NCBI GenBank assembly: GCA_013298695.1
Contig: JAAFIS010000007.1
Location: 62,001-126,000, forward strand
Direction of reading: 5' to 3'
Source: Betaproteobacteria bacterium
GTDB lineage: Bacteria; Pseudomonadota; Gammaproteobacteria; Burkholderiales; Casimicrobiaceae
Length of the DNA: 64,000 nucleotides
This document shows positions 56,769 through 64,000 of this stretch, one piece after another (the stretch's first letter is position 1; every line of letters starts with the position of its first letter). Position numbers and translations under genes: made by a program. A model generated the notes under the pieces. That model was given only the letters and a program-made list of their open reading frames with translations, was not told where the DNA came from and searched no databases.

Positions 56769-56809
56769 GCAACTGCACTTTGCAATAAAACGTTGGATAG
56801 CACTTCCTG

Positions 56810-57877
56810 CTAGGCGATCACGCCGCCACCGAGGCAAACATTGCCTTGATACAACACTGCGTATTGCCCAGGCGTTGGTGCCCACTGCCCTTCATGGAAG
56901 TGAAGTGTTTCGCGTTCGCCTTCGTTCGCATACGCGCAAGCTGCATCGGGCTGACGATAACGTGTTTTGCCGCCGTAGCCGTTTCCTAGCGCAGGCGCAT
57001 CGCCAGCAATCCAGTGTGTGTTGACGAGCGGGACTTCGCTTCTGCGCAGCGCCGGATGCTCGCGTCCCTGCACGACGATTAGCTGATTCTTCGCGATGTT
57101 TTTTCCCGCGACATACCAAGGCTCGCCGCTGCTATCTCTCGCACCACCGATGTGTAGCCCGCCGCGCTGCCCGAGCGTGTAGTACGCGAGGCCTTGATGT
57201 TGGCCAACCGTGTCGCCCTCGGGAGTCACCATCTTCCCGGGTTTCTTCGGCAGGTAGCGCTCCAGAAATTCACGGAACGGTCGCTCGCCGATGAAGCAAA
57301 TTCCTGTTGAATCTTTTTTCGCAAAATTCGGAATACCCATCGATTCTGCAATGACACGAACTTCCTTTTTCGGCAAGTTCGCGAGTGGAAACATCGCTTT
57401 CGAGAGTTGCGCTTGATTCAAGCGATGCAAAAAATATGATTGATCTTTGCTGTCATCGTCGCCTTTGAGCAGTTCAAATTTTCCATCGGCAGTTTGACGC
57501 ACACCCGCGTAATGCCCGGTCGCAATCTTTTCCGCACCGAGTTTCACCGCGTGATCTAAAAACGCTGCGAACTTGATTTCCGTATTGCAAAGTACATCTG
57601 GATTAGGGGTACGGCCCGCTTCGTATTCCGACAAGAAATACGAAAACACTCGATCTTTGTATTCGTTGGCGAAGTTCACCACCTCAATGTCGATCCCAAT
57701 GTGATCGGCGACACTCACCGCGTCGACAAGATCCTCGCGTGTCGAGCAATATTCGTTGTTGTCATCATCTTCCCAATTTTTCATGAAGATGCCGAGCACG
57801 TCGTGACCCTGCTGTTTGAGCAGATGCGCGGTGACGGCGGAATCGACGCCGCCCGAAAGTCCTACGACGACTTTCAT
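56810..57877 (-). CDS. mnmA: tRNA-uridine 2-sulfurtransferase MnmA
   Basis: 355 residues. PP-loop [37 protein letters not shown], the first catalytic Cys in [12 protein letters not shown], the second in [23 protein letters not shown], and ATP/tRNA-binding [14 protein letters not shown]. It thiolates U34 at C2 in Lys, Glu and Gln tRNAs. The upstream NUDIX gene usual in relatives is absent; an inverted-repeat element lies there instead. Confidence 0.96.
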   Translation of the reverse strand: MKVVVGLSGGVDSAVTAHLLKQQGHDVLGIFMKNWEDDDNNEYCSTREDLVDAVSVADHIGIDIEVVNFANEYKDRVFSYFLSEYEAGRTPNPDVLCNTEIKFAAFLDHAVKLGAEKIATGHYAGVRQTADGKFELLKGDDDSKDQSYFLHRLNQAQLSKAMFPLANLPKKEVRVIAESMGIPNFAKKDSTGICFIGERPFREFLERYLPKKPGKMVTPEGDTVGQHQGLAYYTLGQRGGLHIGGARDSSGEPWYVAGKNIAKNQLIVVQGREHPALRRSEVPLVNTHWIAGDAPALGNGYGGKTRYRQPDAACAYANEGERETLHFHEGQWAPTPGQYAVLYQGNVCLGGGVIA

Positions 57878-57932
57878 ACGAAAGTCGTCGAGGAGGACGA
57901 CGCTTCGCTAAGACGTCGCGCTGACGCGCTAG

Positions 57933-58110
57933 GACGACGCTCCCGTTGGTCGCTATGACGCAAAGCTTGGTTGAATTGGGAAATCATGAGTAATTTTCTC
58001 TTTTTCTAAGCTTGATATCTCGTGTCGGCCGCTGGATTTGTAGCGATGATTGAATCAAACGCCAAAGTCCGCGAAGACCTTGCGTCATAGCGACCAACGG
58101 GAGCGTCGTC
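57933..58110. repeat. 178-bp element with 31-bp perfect terminal inverted repeats
   Basis: Arms 57933-57963 (begins GACGACGCTCCCGTTGG) and 58080-58110 (ends CCAACGGGAGCGTCGTC) are exact reverse complements, enclosing 116 bases of more AT-rich sequence without a clear gene. GGACGACG units of about 20 bases are repeated outside both arms, the match extending with mismatches (57901-57932, 58111-58170). It may be a non-autonomous mobile element or a large hairpin. The rest of 57878-58180 holds nothing else supported. Confidence 0.6.
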
Positions 58111-58180
58111 TTAGCAAAGCGTCGTCCTAGGTTTCGCAAGGCGAAACCGTCGTCCTTCGCGTCAGCGCCCAAAAACAAAA

Positions 58181-58200
58181 AAGCGCCCGAAGGCGCTTTT
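58181..58200 (-). terminator. Intrinsic terminator of the Ala/Lys-rich protein gene
   Basis: Stem AAGCGCC / GGCGCTT with loop CGAA; on the minus strand it is followed by a T-run. About 28 bases after the stop of the gene at 58228-58446. Confidence 0.9.
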
Positions 58201-58227
58201 TCAATCAGTTCGCTTACGCGAAGCTAA

Positions 58228-58446
58228 TTAAGCGGCTTTCTTAGCTGCTTTTTTTGCTTTCTTTGCTTTTTTAGCTTTCTTTTCAGCTTTAGCAGGAGCA
58301 GCGTCCTTCTTCATTTCTTCTTTCTTCATCTCTGCCTTAGCAGGAGCTGCAGCAGCAGCTGGAGCCGCTGCTGGAGCAGCAGGAGCTTGTGCGAAAGAAA
58401 CAGCTGCGAAAGCCGATGCGATAAGTGCGGTCAAAAGTTTGCTCAT
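58228..58446 (-). CDS. Small secreted Ala/Lys-rich protein
   Basis: 72 residues: signal peptide (MSKLLTALIASAFAAVSFA|QAP), an Ala/Pro stretch, then a Lys/Ala/Glu repeat ending KKAKKAKKAKKAAKKAA, reminiscent of histone H1 tails but exported. Start at ATG 58446 because AGAGGA lies 8 bases upstream; two further ATGs upstream lack this. It has its own terminator and dyads in its upstream region. Function unknown; polyanion binding outside the cytoplasm is a guess. Confidence 0.75.
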   Translation of the reverse strand: MSKLLTALIASAFAAVSFAQAPAAPAAAPAAAAAPAKAEMKKEEMKKDAAPAKAEKKAKKAKKAKKAAKKAA

Positions 58447-58519
58447 GGTCATTCCTCTAGAAGAATTTTGATTTTGCTTGATTCGGGGATTCCCGAACCT
58501 GAGCCGATAACGAGTCCAC

Positions 58520-58556
58520 TTTTGTGTCGGTTGACACAAAAAGTTCAAAAACTTTT
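58520..58556. promoter_or_regulatory. Two adjacent dyads upstream of the Ala/Lys-rich protein gene
   Basis: TTTTGTGTC-GGTT-GACACAAAA (58520-58541) and AAAAGTT-CAAA-AACTTTT (58539-58556), both perfect. They lie 74-110 bases before the gene's start and could be operators or a terminator-like structure after hda, which reads in the same direction and ends at 58648. Confidence 0.45.
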
Positions 58557-58647
58557 CCAGAGGCCCCCCTGGTTCATTTTTATGACTATTTCCAACTCAA
58601 CTTAAAAGTATAGAGGGAATTCGGGAAAACGCTTAGTTTTCCAGCGC

Positions 58648-59361
58648 TTATCTCGATATTTGCCCGTTTGAGCGTGCCAAAAATGCTTTGACCAGCGGAA
58701 TAGTGATTGACCGTTTGCTCGACAGTGACAACCGATCAAGCGCAGAAATTAGTTGCGCTAACTTGCCAACATCTCGCTCTGTGTGCGTCAGAAGAAAAGT
58801 AAGCACTTCTTTACTCAAAGGCATCCGTTGCCTTTCGGCGTACTCGGCCAGAAGCTGCGGCAGCTCGTCCTGCGAAACCCCGAGTAGTTCAACGCTCACG
58901 CCGCTGGCGAGGCGCGTGCGTAAATCGTCGCGGATCGGCCATTGCGTGACCGGCTTTTTTCCAGTGGAGAGCACCACGCCGCCGCGCGCCAACACGTGAT
59001 TAAACGCATTGAATGCGAACGCCTGAGCGGAATCGTTGAGTTGGTCAGCGTCGTCGATGAGCAGCGCGTCGTAGTTGTCAAACGGCGAATCGAGTGGCGC
59101 TGCATTGGCTTCTACAACGCATATCCGTTTCGATTGGGCGGTGAGCGTATCGCGAAGTGAAAGCAATAAATGCGTTTTCCCGGTGGGTCGCCCAGACCAA
59201 ACGGACGTGACTGCGTAGAGCTGTTGATCATCGATGGCATGCGTTGCAACGGCGTACAAGCGGGTGAGCAGCTCTTCGTTGACGCCCACGATGAAGTTGG
59301 CAAACGACGGCGGTTCCGGCTCAAACAAGTCGAGCGGAATTTGCGGTGAAAACTCGTTCAC
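58648..59361 (-). CDS. hda: DnaA regulatory inactivator Hda
   Basis: 237 residues, DnaA-like AAA+ domain that with the loaded beta clamp stimulates ATP hydrolysis by DnaA. The clamp-binding motif QIPLDLF is at 7-13. The Walker A region is WSGRPTGKT (55-63), with Ser where the first Gly is usual. Walker B is DALLIDDADQL. The C-terminus matches Hda (ERDVGKLAQLISALDRLSLSSKR). ATGA overlap with the permease gene upstream. Confidence 0.9.
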   Translation of the reverse strand: MNEFSPQIPLDLFEPEPPSFANFIVGVNEELLTRLYAVATHAIDDQQLYAVTSVWSGRPTGKTHLLLSLRDTLTAQSKRICVVEANAAPLDSPFDNYDALLIDDADQLNDSAQAFAFNAFNHVLARGGVVLSTGKKPVTQWPIRDDLRTRLASGVSVELLGVSQDELPQLLAEYAERQRMPLSKEVLTFLLTHTERDVGKLAQLISALDRLSLSSKRSITIPLVKAFLARSNGQISR

Positions 59362-60614
59362 GTCGACGCTGATGCGGCGTTGTGCTCGTTAAAACGACGC
59401 CGCAGCAGTCGTACAGAAACTAATAACGCCGCCGACAACGGAAGCGCCAGCAATACGCCGACAAATCCGAAAAGCTGCCCGAACGCCATCAATGCAAAGA
59501 TCACAGCAAGCGGATGCAATCCGATTCGATCTCCGACCAGGTACGGGACGAGTACGAAGCCCTCAAGAATTTGCCCGACCCCGAATACGGCCGCGACCGC
59601 GAGCACAGGCCCGAAAGTTGAGAACTGAGTCAGCGCCGCGAGTAGGCCGAGCACCATTCCAAGCCCGAACCCGATGTAGGGAATAAACACTAAAAGCCCA
59701 GTGACAAGCCCGACCGGCAGCGCAAACTCAAGCCCGACAAGTTTGAGCGCAATGCAGTAATACGTTGCCAACGCGATCATCACCAAGCCTTGTCCGCGCA
59801 AAAACTCGGAAAGCACGGCATCAATTTCTTTGGCGAGCGCGCGCACCGTGGGCTGAGCACTTTTTGGCGTTAACGAATCAATGGTTGCCACCAGTTGCGG
59901 CCAGTCACGCAGCAAGTAAAACATGACGACCGGAATCAAGGTTACGTTGATCAGCAACGTAATGAGCACTTGGCCGCCAAACTTCGCCGAGCCAGCGAGC
60001 TTTGCGCCGAGCTCCGACACTGCGTCTTTATTGTCAGCAGCCAGCGATTTAAGCTGCGACAAATCAAGCGACAACGCTAGGCCGAATCGCTCGTTAATCC
60101 AGGGGATCCACTCGCTTTGGATGCGTGCCACGATATCAGGCATTTTATCGGTGATGACCTGAAATTCTTTGGCGATCAACGGCGCGACCACTAAGATCAT
60201 CGCCGCTAGGAATCCGACGAACACAGAGATCACGACGATCGCGCCGAGCGTACGCGACACCTTCCGGCGTTCGAGCCATGCCACGATGGGCGCGCCTACG
60301 TAGGCGAGGATCGCACCGAACATAAAAGGTGTGAGCACGGGGGCGAGTTCGCGCACAAGATAGCCGCAAACGACTAAGAAAGCGACAAACGCAATCGCAT
60401 GCCAGGACGGTGAGAGCTGCTTCCACCACGGAACGCTCGGATCCATGGGCGCGGCCTGAACAACCACCGGCGCCGCGATAACTTGGGCTTCTACGGGCGC
60501 GGCAGTGGCGTCCGTCGCCGCCACCGGCGCGCTGGGCGGCGCGATAGGCGGGTCTTGTGGCGCGCGCTCAATCGCGTCTGCCGCACTAGAATTCTTGTTT
60601 GCCTGCGTGTCCAT
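59358..60614 (-). CDS. AI-2E family transporter / PerM-like permease
   Basis: 418 residues. A long Ala/Pro-rich cytoplasmic leader (1-60) precedes eight membrane helices of the AI-2E/UPF0118 family (WHAIAFVAFLVVCGYLVREL, PVLTPFMFGAILAYVGAPIVAWLERRKVSRTLG, VMFYLLRDWPQLV, LLVFIPYIGFGLG, GDRIGLHPLAVIFALMAFGQLFGFVGVLLALP). Function in this clade is unproven. Gene order perM-hda opposite purM is conserved in betaproteobacteria. Confidence 0.88.
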   Translation of the reverse strand: MDTQANKNSSAADAIERAPQDPPIAPPSAPVAATDATAAPVEAQVIAAPVVVQAAPMDPSVPWWKQLSPSWHAIAFVAFLVVCGYLVRELAPVLTPFMFGAILAYVGAPIVAWLERRKVSRTLGAIVVISVFVGFLAAMILVVAPLIAKEFQVITDKMPDIVARIQSEWIPWINERFGLALSLDLSQLKSLAADNKDAVSELGAKLAGSAKFGGQVLITLLINVTLIPVVMFYLLRDWPQLVATIDSLTPKSAQPTVRALAKEIDAVLSEFLRGQGLVMIALATYYCIALKLVGLEFALPVGLVTGLLVFIPYIGFGLGMVLGLLAALTQFSTFGPVLAVAAVFGVGQILEGFVLVPYLVGDRIGLHPLAVIFALMAFGQLFGFVGVLLALPLSAALLVSVRLLRRRFNEHNAASAST

Positions 60615-60632
60615 GATGGATGCGATTAGAAC

Positions 60633-61760
60633 ATGAGCGCTCCTCCCTCAACCATCGCGAATGACGCGTTGACCTACGATCAAGCGGGCGTGAAATACGA
60701 TCAGGTCGATCCGATCAAACTGCTCGCGCAGCAAAGCGCGAAGGCAACCGCCGCGCACGTCGCAGCGCGCGGCTTCAACGAGATCGTTGCCTCACGTGGT
60801 GAATCGGCCTACGTGCTCGATATTGGCCACTCGTATTTGGCCTCCATCGTTGAATGTTTGGGCACCAAAGTGCTCGTGGCTGACGCGGTCTATCGCGACA
60901 CTGGAAAAAGTTTTTACGCCGCAATTGCGCAAGACACCATCGCGATGGCGGTCAACGATTTGATTACGGTCGGCGCAACGCCGCTTGTCGTGCAAGCGTA
61001 TTGGGCCGCAGGCGGCAGCGACTGGTTTAACGACCGCAAACGCGCCGAAGATTTGATCGCGGGGTGGAAAGCGGCATGTGACGTGTGTGGCGTATCTTGG
61101 GGCGGCGGCGAAACACCAGCGCTCGCGGGTGTCGTCGAGAGCGACACCATTGATTTGGGCGCGTCGTGCGTGGGTCTGGTGCAACCGAAATCGCGGCTTT
61201 CACTCGGCGACAATCTCGCGCCAGGAAACGCGATCGTGCTCCTCGCATCAAGCGGCATTCACGCGAACGGTGTCTCGCTGGCGAGAAAACTAGCGGAGCG
61301 TTTGCCAAACGGTTATCAAACCGACATTGGCAACAAACAAACCTTTGGCGAAGCCTTGCTCGCACCCACGACGCTCTACGTGCCCGTCACCGAAGCGCTC
61401 GCGAAAGCGGGTGTCGCCGTAAATTACACCGTGAACATCACCGGCCACGGCTGGCGAAAACTGTTGCGTCACACGAGCGAATTCACCTATCGCATCAAAG
61501 AAATTCCGAGCGTCCCGGCTGTGCTTTCATTCATCCAGCACGAAGCGAAGCTCGACAATGCGGAAGCCTACGGCACGCTCAACATGGGCGCAGGTTTCGC
61601 GCTTTTTGTTGATGCGAAAGATGCCGAAAAAACAGCGCATATCGCACATCAATGCGGTATTGAAGCGTGGGTTGCGGGTGCAGTTGAAACAGGCGCGAAG
61701 CAAGTCATCATCGAGCCGATTGGCGTGACCTATTCAGCAGACGATTTGAAGTTGAGATAA
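60633..61760 (+). CDS. purM: Phosphoribosylformylglycinamidine cyclo-ligase PurM (divergent)
   Basis: 375 residues, PurM-fold. It converts FGAM to AIR with ATP. Recognisable blocks: TYDQAGVKYDQVD, IAMAVNDLITVGATPL, GGGETPAL, GLVQPKSRLSLGDNLAPGNAIVLLASSGIHANGVSLARKL, and NMGAGFALFV. However, the usual GTDGVGTKLKLA block is replaced by DIGHSYLASIVECLGTKV, and the HITGGG block reads NITGHGWRKLL. The context (purN follows, perM divergent) supports PurM in spite of this. Confidence 0.82.
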   Translation: MSAPPSTIANDALTYDQAGVKYDQVDPIKLLAQQSAKATAAHVAARGFNEIVASRGESAYVLDIGHSYLASIVECLGTKVLVADAVYRDTGKSFYAAIAQDTIAMAVNDLITVGATPLVVQAYWAAGGSDWFNDRKRAEDLIAGWKAACDVCGVSWGGGETPALAGVVESDTIDLGASCVGLVQPKSRLSLGDNLAPGNAIVLLASSGIHANGVSLARKLAERLPNGYQTDIGNKQTFGEALLAPTTLYVPVTEALAKAGVAVNYTVNITGHGWRKLLRHTSEFTYRIKEIPSVPAVLSFIQHEAKLDNAEAYGTLNMGAGFALFVDAKDAEKTAHIAHQCGIEAWVAGAVETGAKQVIIEPIGVTYSADDLKLR

Positions 61761-61764
61761 GCCC

Positions 61765-62379
61765 GTGAGTCGTAAACGAATTGCAATTCTTATCTCCGGT
61801 CGCGGCTCAAACCTGCCCGCGCTGTTTCGCGCGGATTTAGGCGGCGATATCGTCGTGATTGGCAGCAACAAAGCCGAGGCGAAAGGACTTGAGCTCGCGC
61901 GCGATGCAGGCGTCGCAACCTTCGTGCTCAATCACAAATCGTTCCCAAGTCGAGAGGCGTTCGATCAGGCAATGGTCGACGCGCTGAATCAATATCGCCC
62001 CGATCTTGTGGTGCTCTCCGGGTTCATGCGCATTCTCACGCCGGTGTTTGTTGACGCGTTCGCGGGGCGACTCATCAATATTCATCCCTCGCTGCTGCCG
62101 AGTTATCCCGGTCTCGATACGCATCGCAAAGCGATCATTGACGGCGTCAAACTCGCGGGCTGTACGGTGCATTTCGTCAATGGCGAGCTCGACGGCGGAC
62201 CGATCATCGCGCAAGCGGCAGTGCATGTTGACGATGATGAAACACCTGAAACTTTGCAACCTAAGGTGTTGGCGCAGGAGAATCAAATTTTTCCGTACGC
62301 GGTAAAACTTTTTTGCGAAGACCGATTGCGTATCGAGGGTAAACGCGTGCGTACTTTGCCTGCGCGCATATCTTCGTGA
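61765..62379 (+). CDS. purN: Phosphoribosylglycinamide formyltransferase PurN
   Basis: 204 residues, GTG start 5 bases after purM. It formylates GAR with 10-formyl-THF. RIAILISGRGSNLPAL, GFMRILTP, the catalytic LINIHPSLLPSYPGLDTHRKAI with the His, and VHFVNGELDGGPIIAQ with the Asp are all present. Confidence 0.96.
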   Translation: MSRKRIAILISGRGSNLPALFRADLGGDIVVIGSNKAEAKGLELARDAGVATFVLNHKSFPSREAFDQAMVDALNQYRPDLVVLSGFMRILTPVFVDAFAGRLINIHPSLLPSYPGLDTHRKAIIDGVKLAGCTVHFVNGELDGGPIIAQAAVHVDDDETPETLQPKVLAQENQIFPYAVKLFCEDRLRIEGKRVRTLPARISS

Positions 62380-62436
62380 TCGCGAACAAAACGAACCAGT
62401 CAGCGAGAATAGTGGTTGATCCGTTTTACGGGGCTT

Positions 62437-63573
62437 ATGTTGTCGCCCATTGTTTCCCACGCTTCTGACTTATCCGCGCCGCAATCAATGGCGCGCGAAA
62501 TCGTTCGCCGTCAGGGATTGTTCGCAACGCCGACGAGAAAACTCGTGGCGGCACTCGTGGCGTCGTTGTTGCTGCACTTGATCGGCGGCTTGTTCGTTGA
62601 GCACGAAGTGCCTGACGAAAAAATCGTGCCGCTCACCGCGAAGTTTATGAAATTGCCGCCGCCACCCACCGCACAAACAAGTGTCGCCGCGGCCAAGCCA
62701 AAACCAAAACCACGCCCGAAACCGCAACCGAACGCTGCGGTTGCTGCGTTGCCGAGTGCTGAATCTGCGATCGCGCAAAAAGTGGAAGAACCGCCTCCAG
62801 AAAAAACACCAGAGCCCGATTCAAAAGCCGCAGAGCAGCCTGCGCCCGAGAAGGTTGCGGAGGCAGAACCCGAGAAAAAAATAGAAAGGCCGCCCGAACC
62901 GCCCGCGCTCGATCCGAGCAAACTTCCACCGAAGAAAATTCAACTCGCGTACACGGCGTTCCTCGGCGAAAACCGCGCTGAACTTGGGCCACTACAACTC
63001 ACGTTCACCCATGAAAACGGCCGCTACAAACTGCGCGCAACGGGTCGTGCACGAATTTTGTTTACGGTGTTTTCAGGTAGTGGTGAATCCGAAGGCATCA
63101 TCACCGAATCAGGATTGCGGCCTGATAAATATGTGGAGGAGCGTGCCGGTGCGCCGGACAAACGTCGCGAGGTCGTGTTCGATCACATCAAGAAAAATGT
63201 GAAGTTGCCCGATGCGCCGGAACCGCTCGCCATTGATGGCAGCCCGCATGATCGCTTAACGTGGTTGGTGCAGTTTTACTTCGCAATGCCGAAAGGCGAC
63301 AGCACGACGTTTACCGTGGCCGATACGCGAAGAATCGACACCTACACCGTGGAGCGAACCGGTAAAGACAACATTGCAACGCCGATTGGCAACGTCGATA
63401 CCCAAATCTGGAAAGGCACGCGCAAACCTCGCGCCGATGGCAGTGGCAGCACAGGAGGTTTCGCGCGTTTTTGGCTCGCGCCCGAGTGGCATTTCATTCC
63501 GTTTCAGGTGCAATTGGTCGACGGGCGTGGTCGCAGTCTGTACATGGAATTGACAGCGATTAATGTCGAATAG
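62437..63573 (+). CDS. DUF3108 domain protein, proline-rich
   Basis: About 378 residues. A membrane-spanning segment (KLVAALVASLLLHLIGGLF, about residues 35-53), a long Pro/Lys/Glu-rich spacer (PKPKPRPKPQPN, EEPPPEKTPEPD) reminiscent of TonB, then a DUF3108 domain (IQLAYTAFLGENRAELGPLQLTF, WKGTRKP). Start at ATG 62437, behind GGGG. DUF3108 genes regularly follow purN in betaproteobacteria. Likely spans the periplasm; function unknown. Confidence 0.75.
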   Translation: MLSPIVSHASDLSAPQSMAREIVRRQGLFATPTRKLVAALVASLLLHLIGGLFVEHEVPDEKIVPLTAKFMKLPPPPTAQTSVAAAKPKPKPRPKPQPNAAVAALPSAESAIAQKVEEPPPEKTPEPDSKAAEQPAPEKVAEAEPEKKIERPPEPPALDPSKLPPKKIQLAYTAFLGENRAELGPLQLTFTHENGRYKLRATGRARILFTVFSGSGESEGIITESGLRPDKYVEERAGAPDKRREVVFDHIKKNVKLPDAPEPLAIDGSPHDRLTWLVQFYFAMPKGDSTTFTVADTRRIDTYTVERTGKDNIATPIGNVDTQIWKGTRKPRADGSGSTGGFARFWLAPEWHFIPFQVQLVDGRGRSLYMELTAINVE

Positions 63574-63586
63574 CTTGCTGCGTATG

Positions 63587-63671
63587 CGCCCAATTTATCG
63601 GGGCGATGCGCAGAAATAGATCATTTATTGATACTTACTACATTGCGATATAGTGGCCAATAAAATTGGGC
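63587..63671. repeat. CGCCCAAT palindrome doublet after the DUF3108 gene
   Basis: First palindrome 63587-63605 (CGCCC / GGGCG arms, then ATGCGCAGAAA). Second 63656-63671 (GCCAAT-AAA-ATTGGGC, then GAAGATGCTGAAA). Centres 67.5 bp apart with an AT-rich spacer, as in the ilvD copy. Confidence 0.7.
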
Positions 63672-63693
63672 GAAGATGCTGAAAGCTAAACGA

Positions 63694-64000
63694 TCATTTC
63701 GCGTAAACAAAATCGCGTAGACCCAGTGAAATCGACGGCACATAAGTAATCACCATCAAACACGCGAGCACAACAAGTACGAACGGAATTAGTTGGGTGA
63801 TGATCCGATCAAGCGATATTCGGGCGACGGTGCAGGCTGCGAACAGATTCACGCCGAACGGCGGCGTAATCATGCCGAGCGCCAAATTCACCACCATGAT
63901 GATTCCGAAATGCACGGGATCGATCCCGAAGAAGACTGCTACCGGCGCGAGAATCGGCGCGAGCACGATGATCGCTGCACTCGTTTCGATGAACATGCCG
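63694..64000 (-). CDS. TRAP transporter large permease, C-terminal end (partial)
   Basis: The gene continues past the right edge. The 102 residues seen carry the family's C-terminal pattern: FIETSAAIIVLAPILAPVAVFFGIDPVHFGIIMVVNLALGMITPPFGVNLFAACTVA. It differs from DctM1 and DctM2 (ITPPVGFNLFVLQG) and so belongs to another DctM subgroup, probably a separate transport operon. Confidence 0.88.
   Translation of the reverse strand, partial: GMFIETSAAIIVLAPILAPVAVFFGIDPVHFGIIMVVNLALGMITPPFGVNLFAACTVARISLDRIITQLIPFVLVVLACLMVITYVPSISLGLRDFVYAK

Noticed and set aside
58531-58536. TTGACA as a plus-strand -35 box
   Set aside because: It is part of a perfect dyad and no plus-strand gene or -10 box follows before the converging hda gene.
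1-64000. CRISPR array, prophage, rRNA or tRNA genes
   Set aside because: No regularly spaced identical repeats with unique spacers, no phage structural genes and no recognisable RNA gene were seen on either strand.

Overview
The window is a stretch of chromosome from a betaproteobacterium, most likely Burkholderiales or a close relative, of moderate GC content. This rests on family content and gene order, not on a database search. Typical betaproteobacterial arrangements include accB-accC-prmA-DUF3426, hda-perM divergent from purM-purN-DUF3108, a DUF3460 protein, and hemJ. No rRNA, tRNA or CRISPR array was found.

Layout. 0-1.2 kb: end of a copper-handling locus (cupredoxin and CusF-like protein). 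1.2-21.5 kb: mostly minus-strand housekeeping genes, including tcdA, a queC-queE-queD-RNA methyltransferase operon, hemJ, a NodIJ-type ABC exporter, a DUF3426/VanZ pair, prmA-accC-accB, a TlpA/DsbD-N pair, lgt, and a gene broken by a one-base homopolymer frameshift. 21.7-27.1 kb: plus-strand ilvD, pyk and coaBC. 27.1-37.5 kb: a surface-glycan island (Fuc3NAc-type amino-sugar enzymes, Wzx flippase, three glycosyltransferases and a membrane glycosyltransferase-like gene split by an amber codon) lying between two type IV pilus genes, tfpZ and pilA. pilA has a good sigma-54 promoter. 37.9-40.5 kb: methyltransferase, xerD, racemase-like gene. 40.7-55.8 kb: a catabolic cluster with an alpha-hydroxy-acid oxidase, two complete TRAP transporters plus a third solute-binding protein, a LysR regulator, a D-glutamate-cyclase-type protein, a fused 5-oxoprolinase/hydantoinase and an acetylpolyamine-amidohydrolase-like enzyme. 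Together these suggest uptake and breakdown of an acidic amino-acid derivative such as 5-oxoproline or D-glutamate. 55.8-64 kb: mnmA, hda, perM, purM, purN, a DUF3108 protein and the edge of a further TRAP permease.

The most unusual feature is repeat content. One family consists of short palindromes with core CGCCCAATT-N-AATTGGGCG. In at least six places they occur as doublets whose centres are 66-68 bp apart, and one doublet lies inside a coding sequence around a catalytic cysteine motif. A second family forms REPIN-like inverted pairs (GTAGGCG..GGCTTGAC). A third (ACCTCTCCC/GGGAGAGGT plus a GC hairpin) occurs between genes and also in frame inside the 5-oxoprolinase gene. A 31-bp perfect inverted repeat lies upstream of mnmA, and a long potentially structured leader precedes the alpha-hydroxy-acid oxidase gene.
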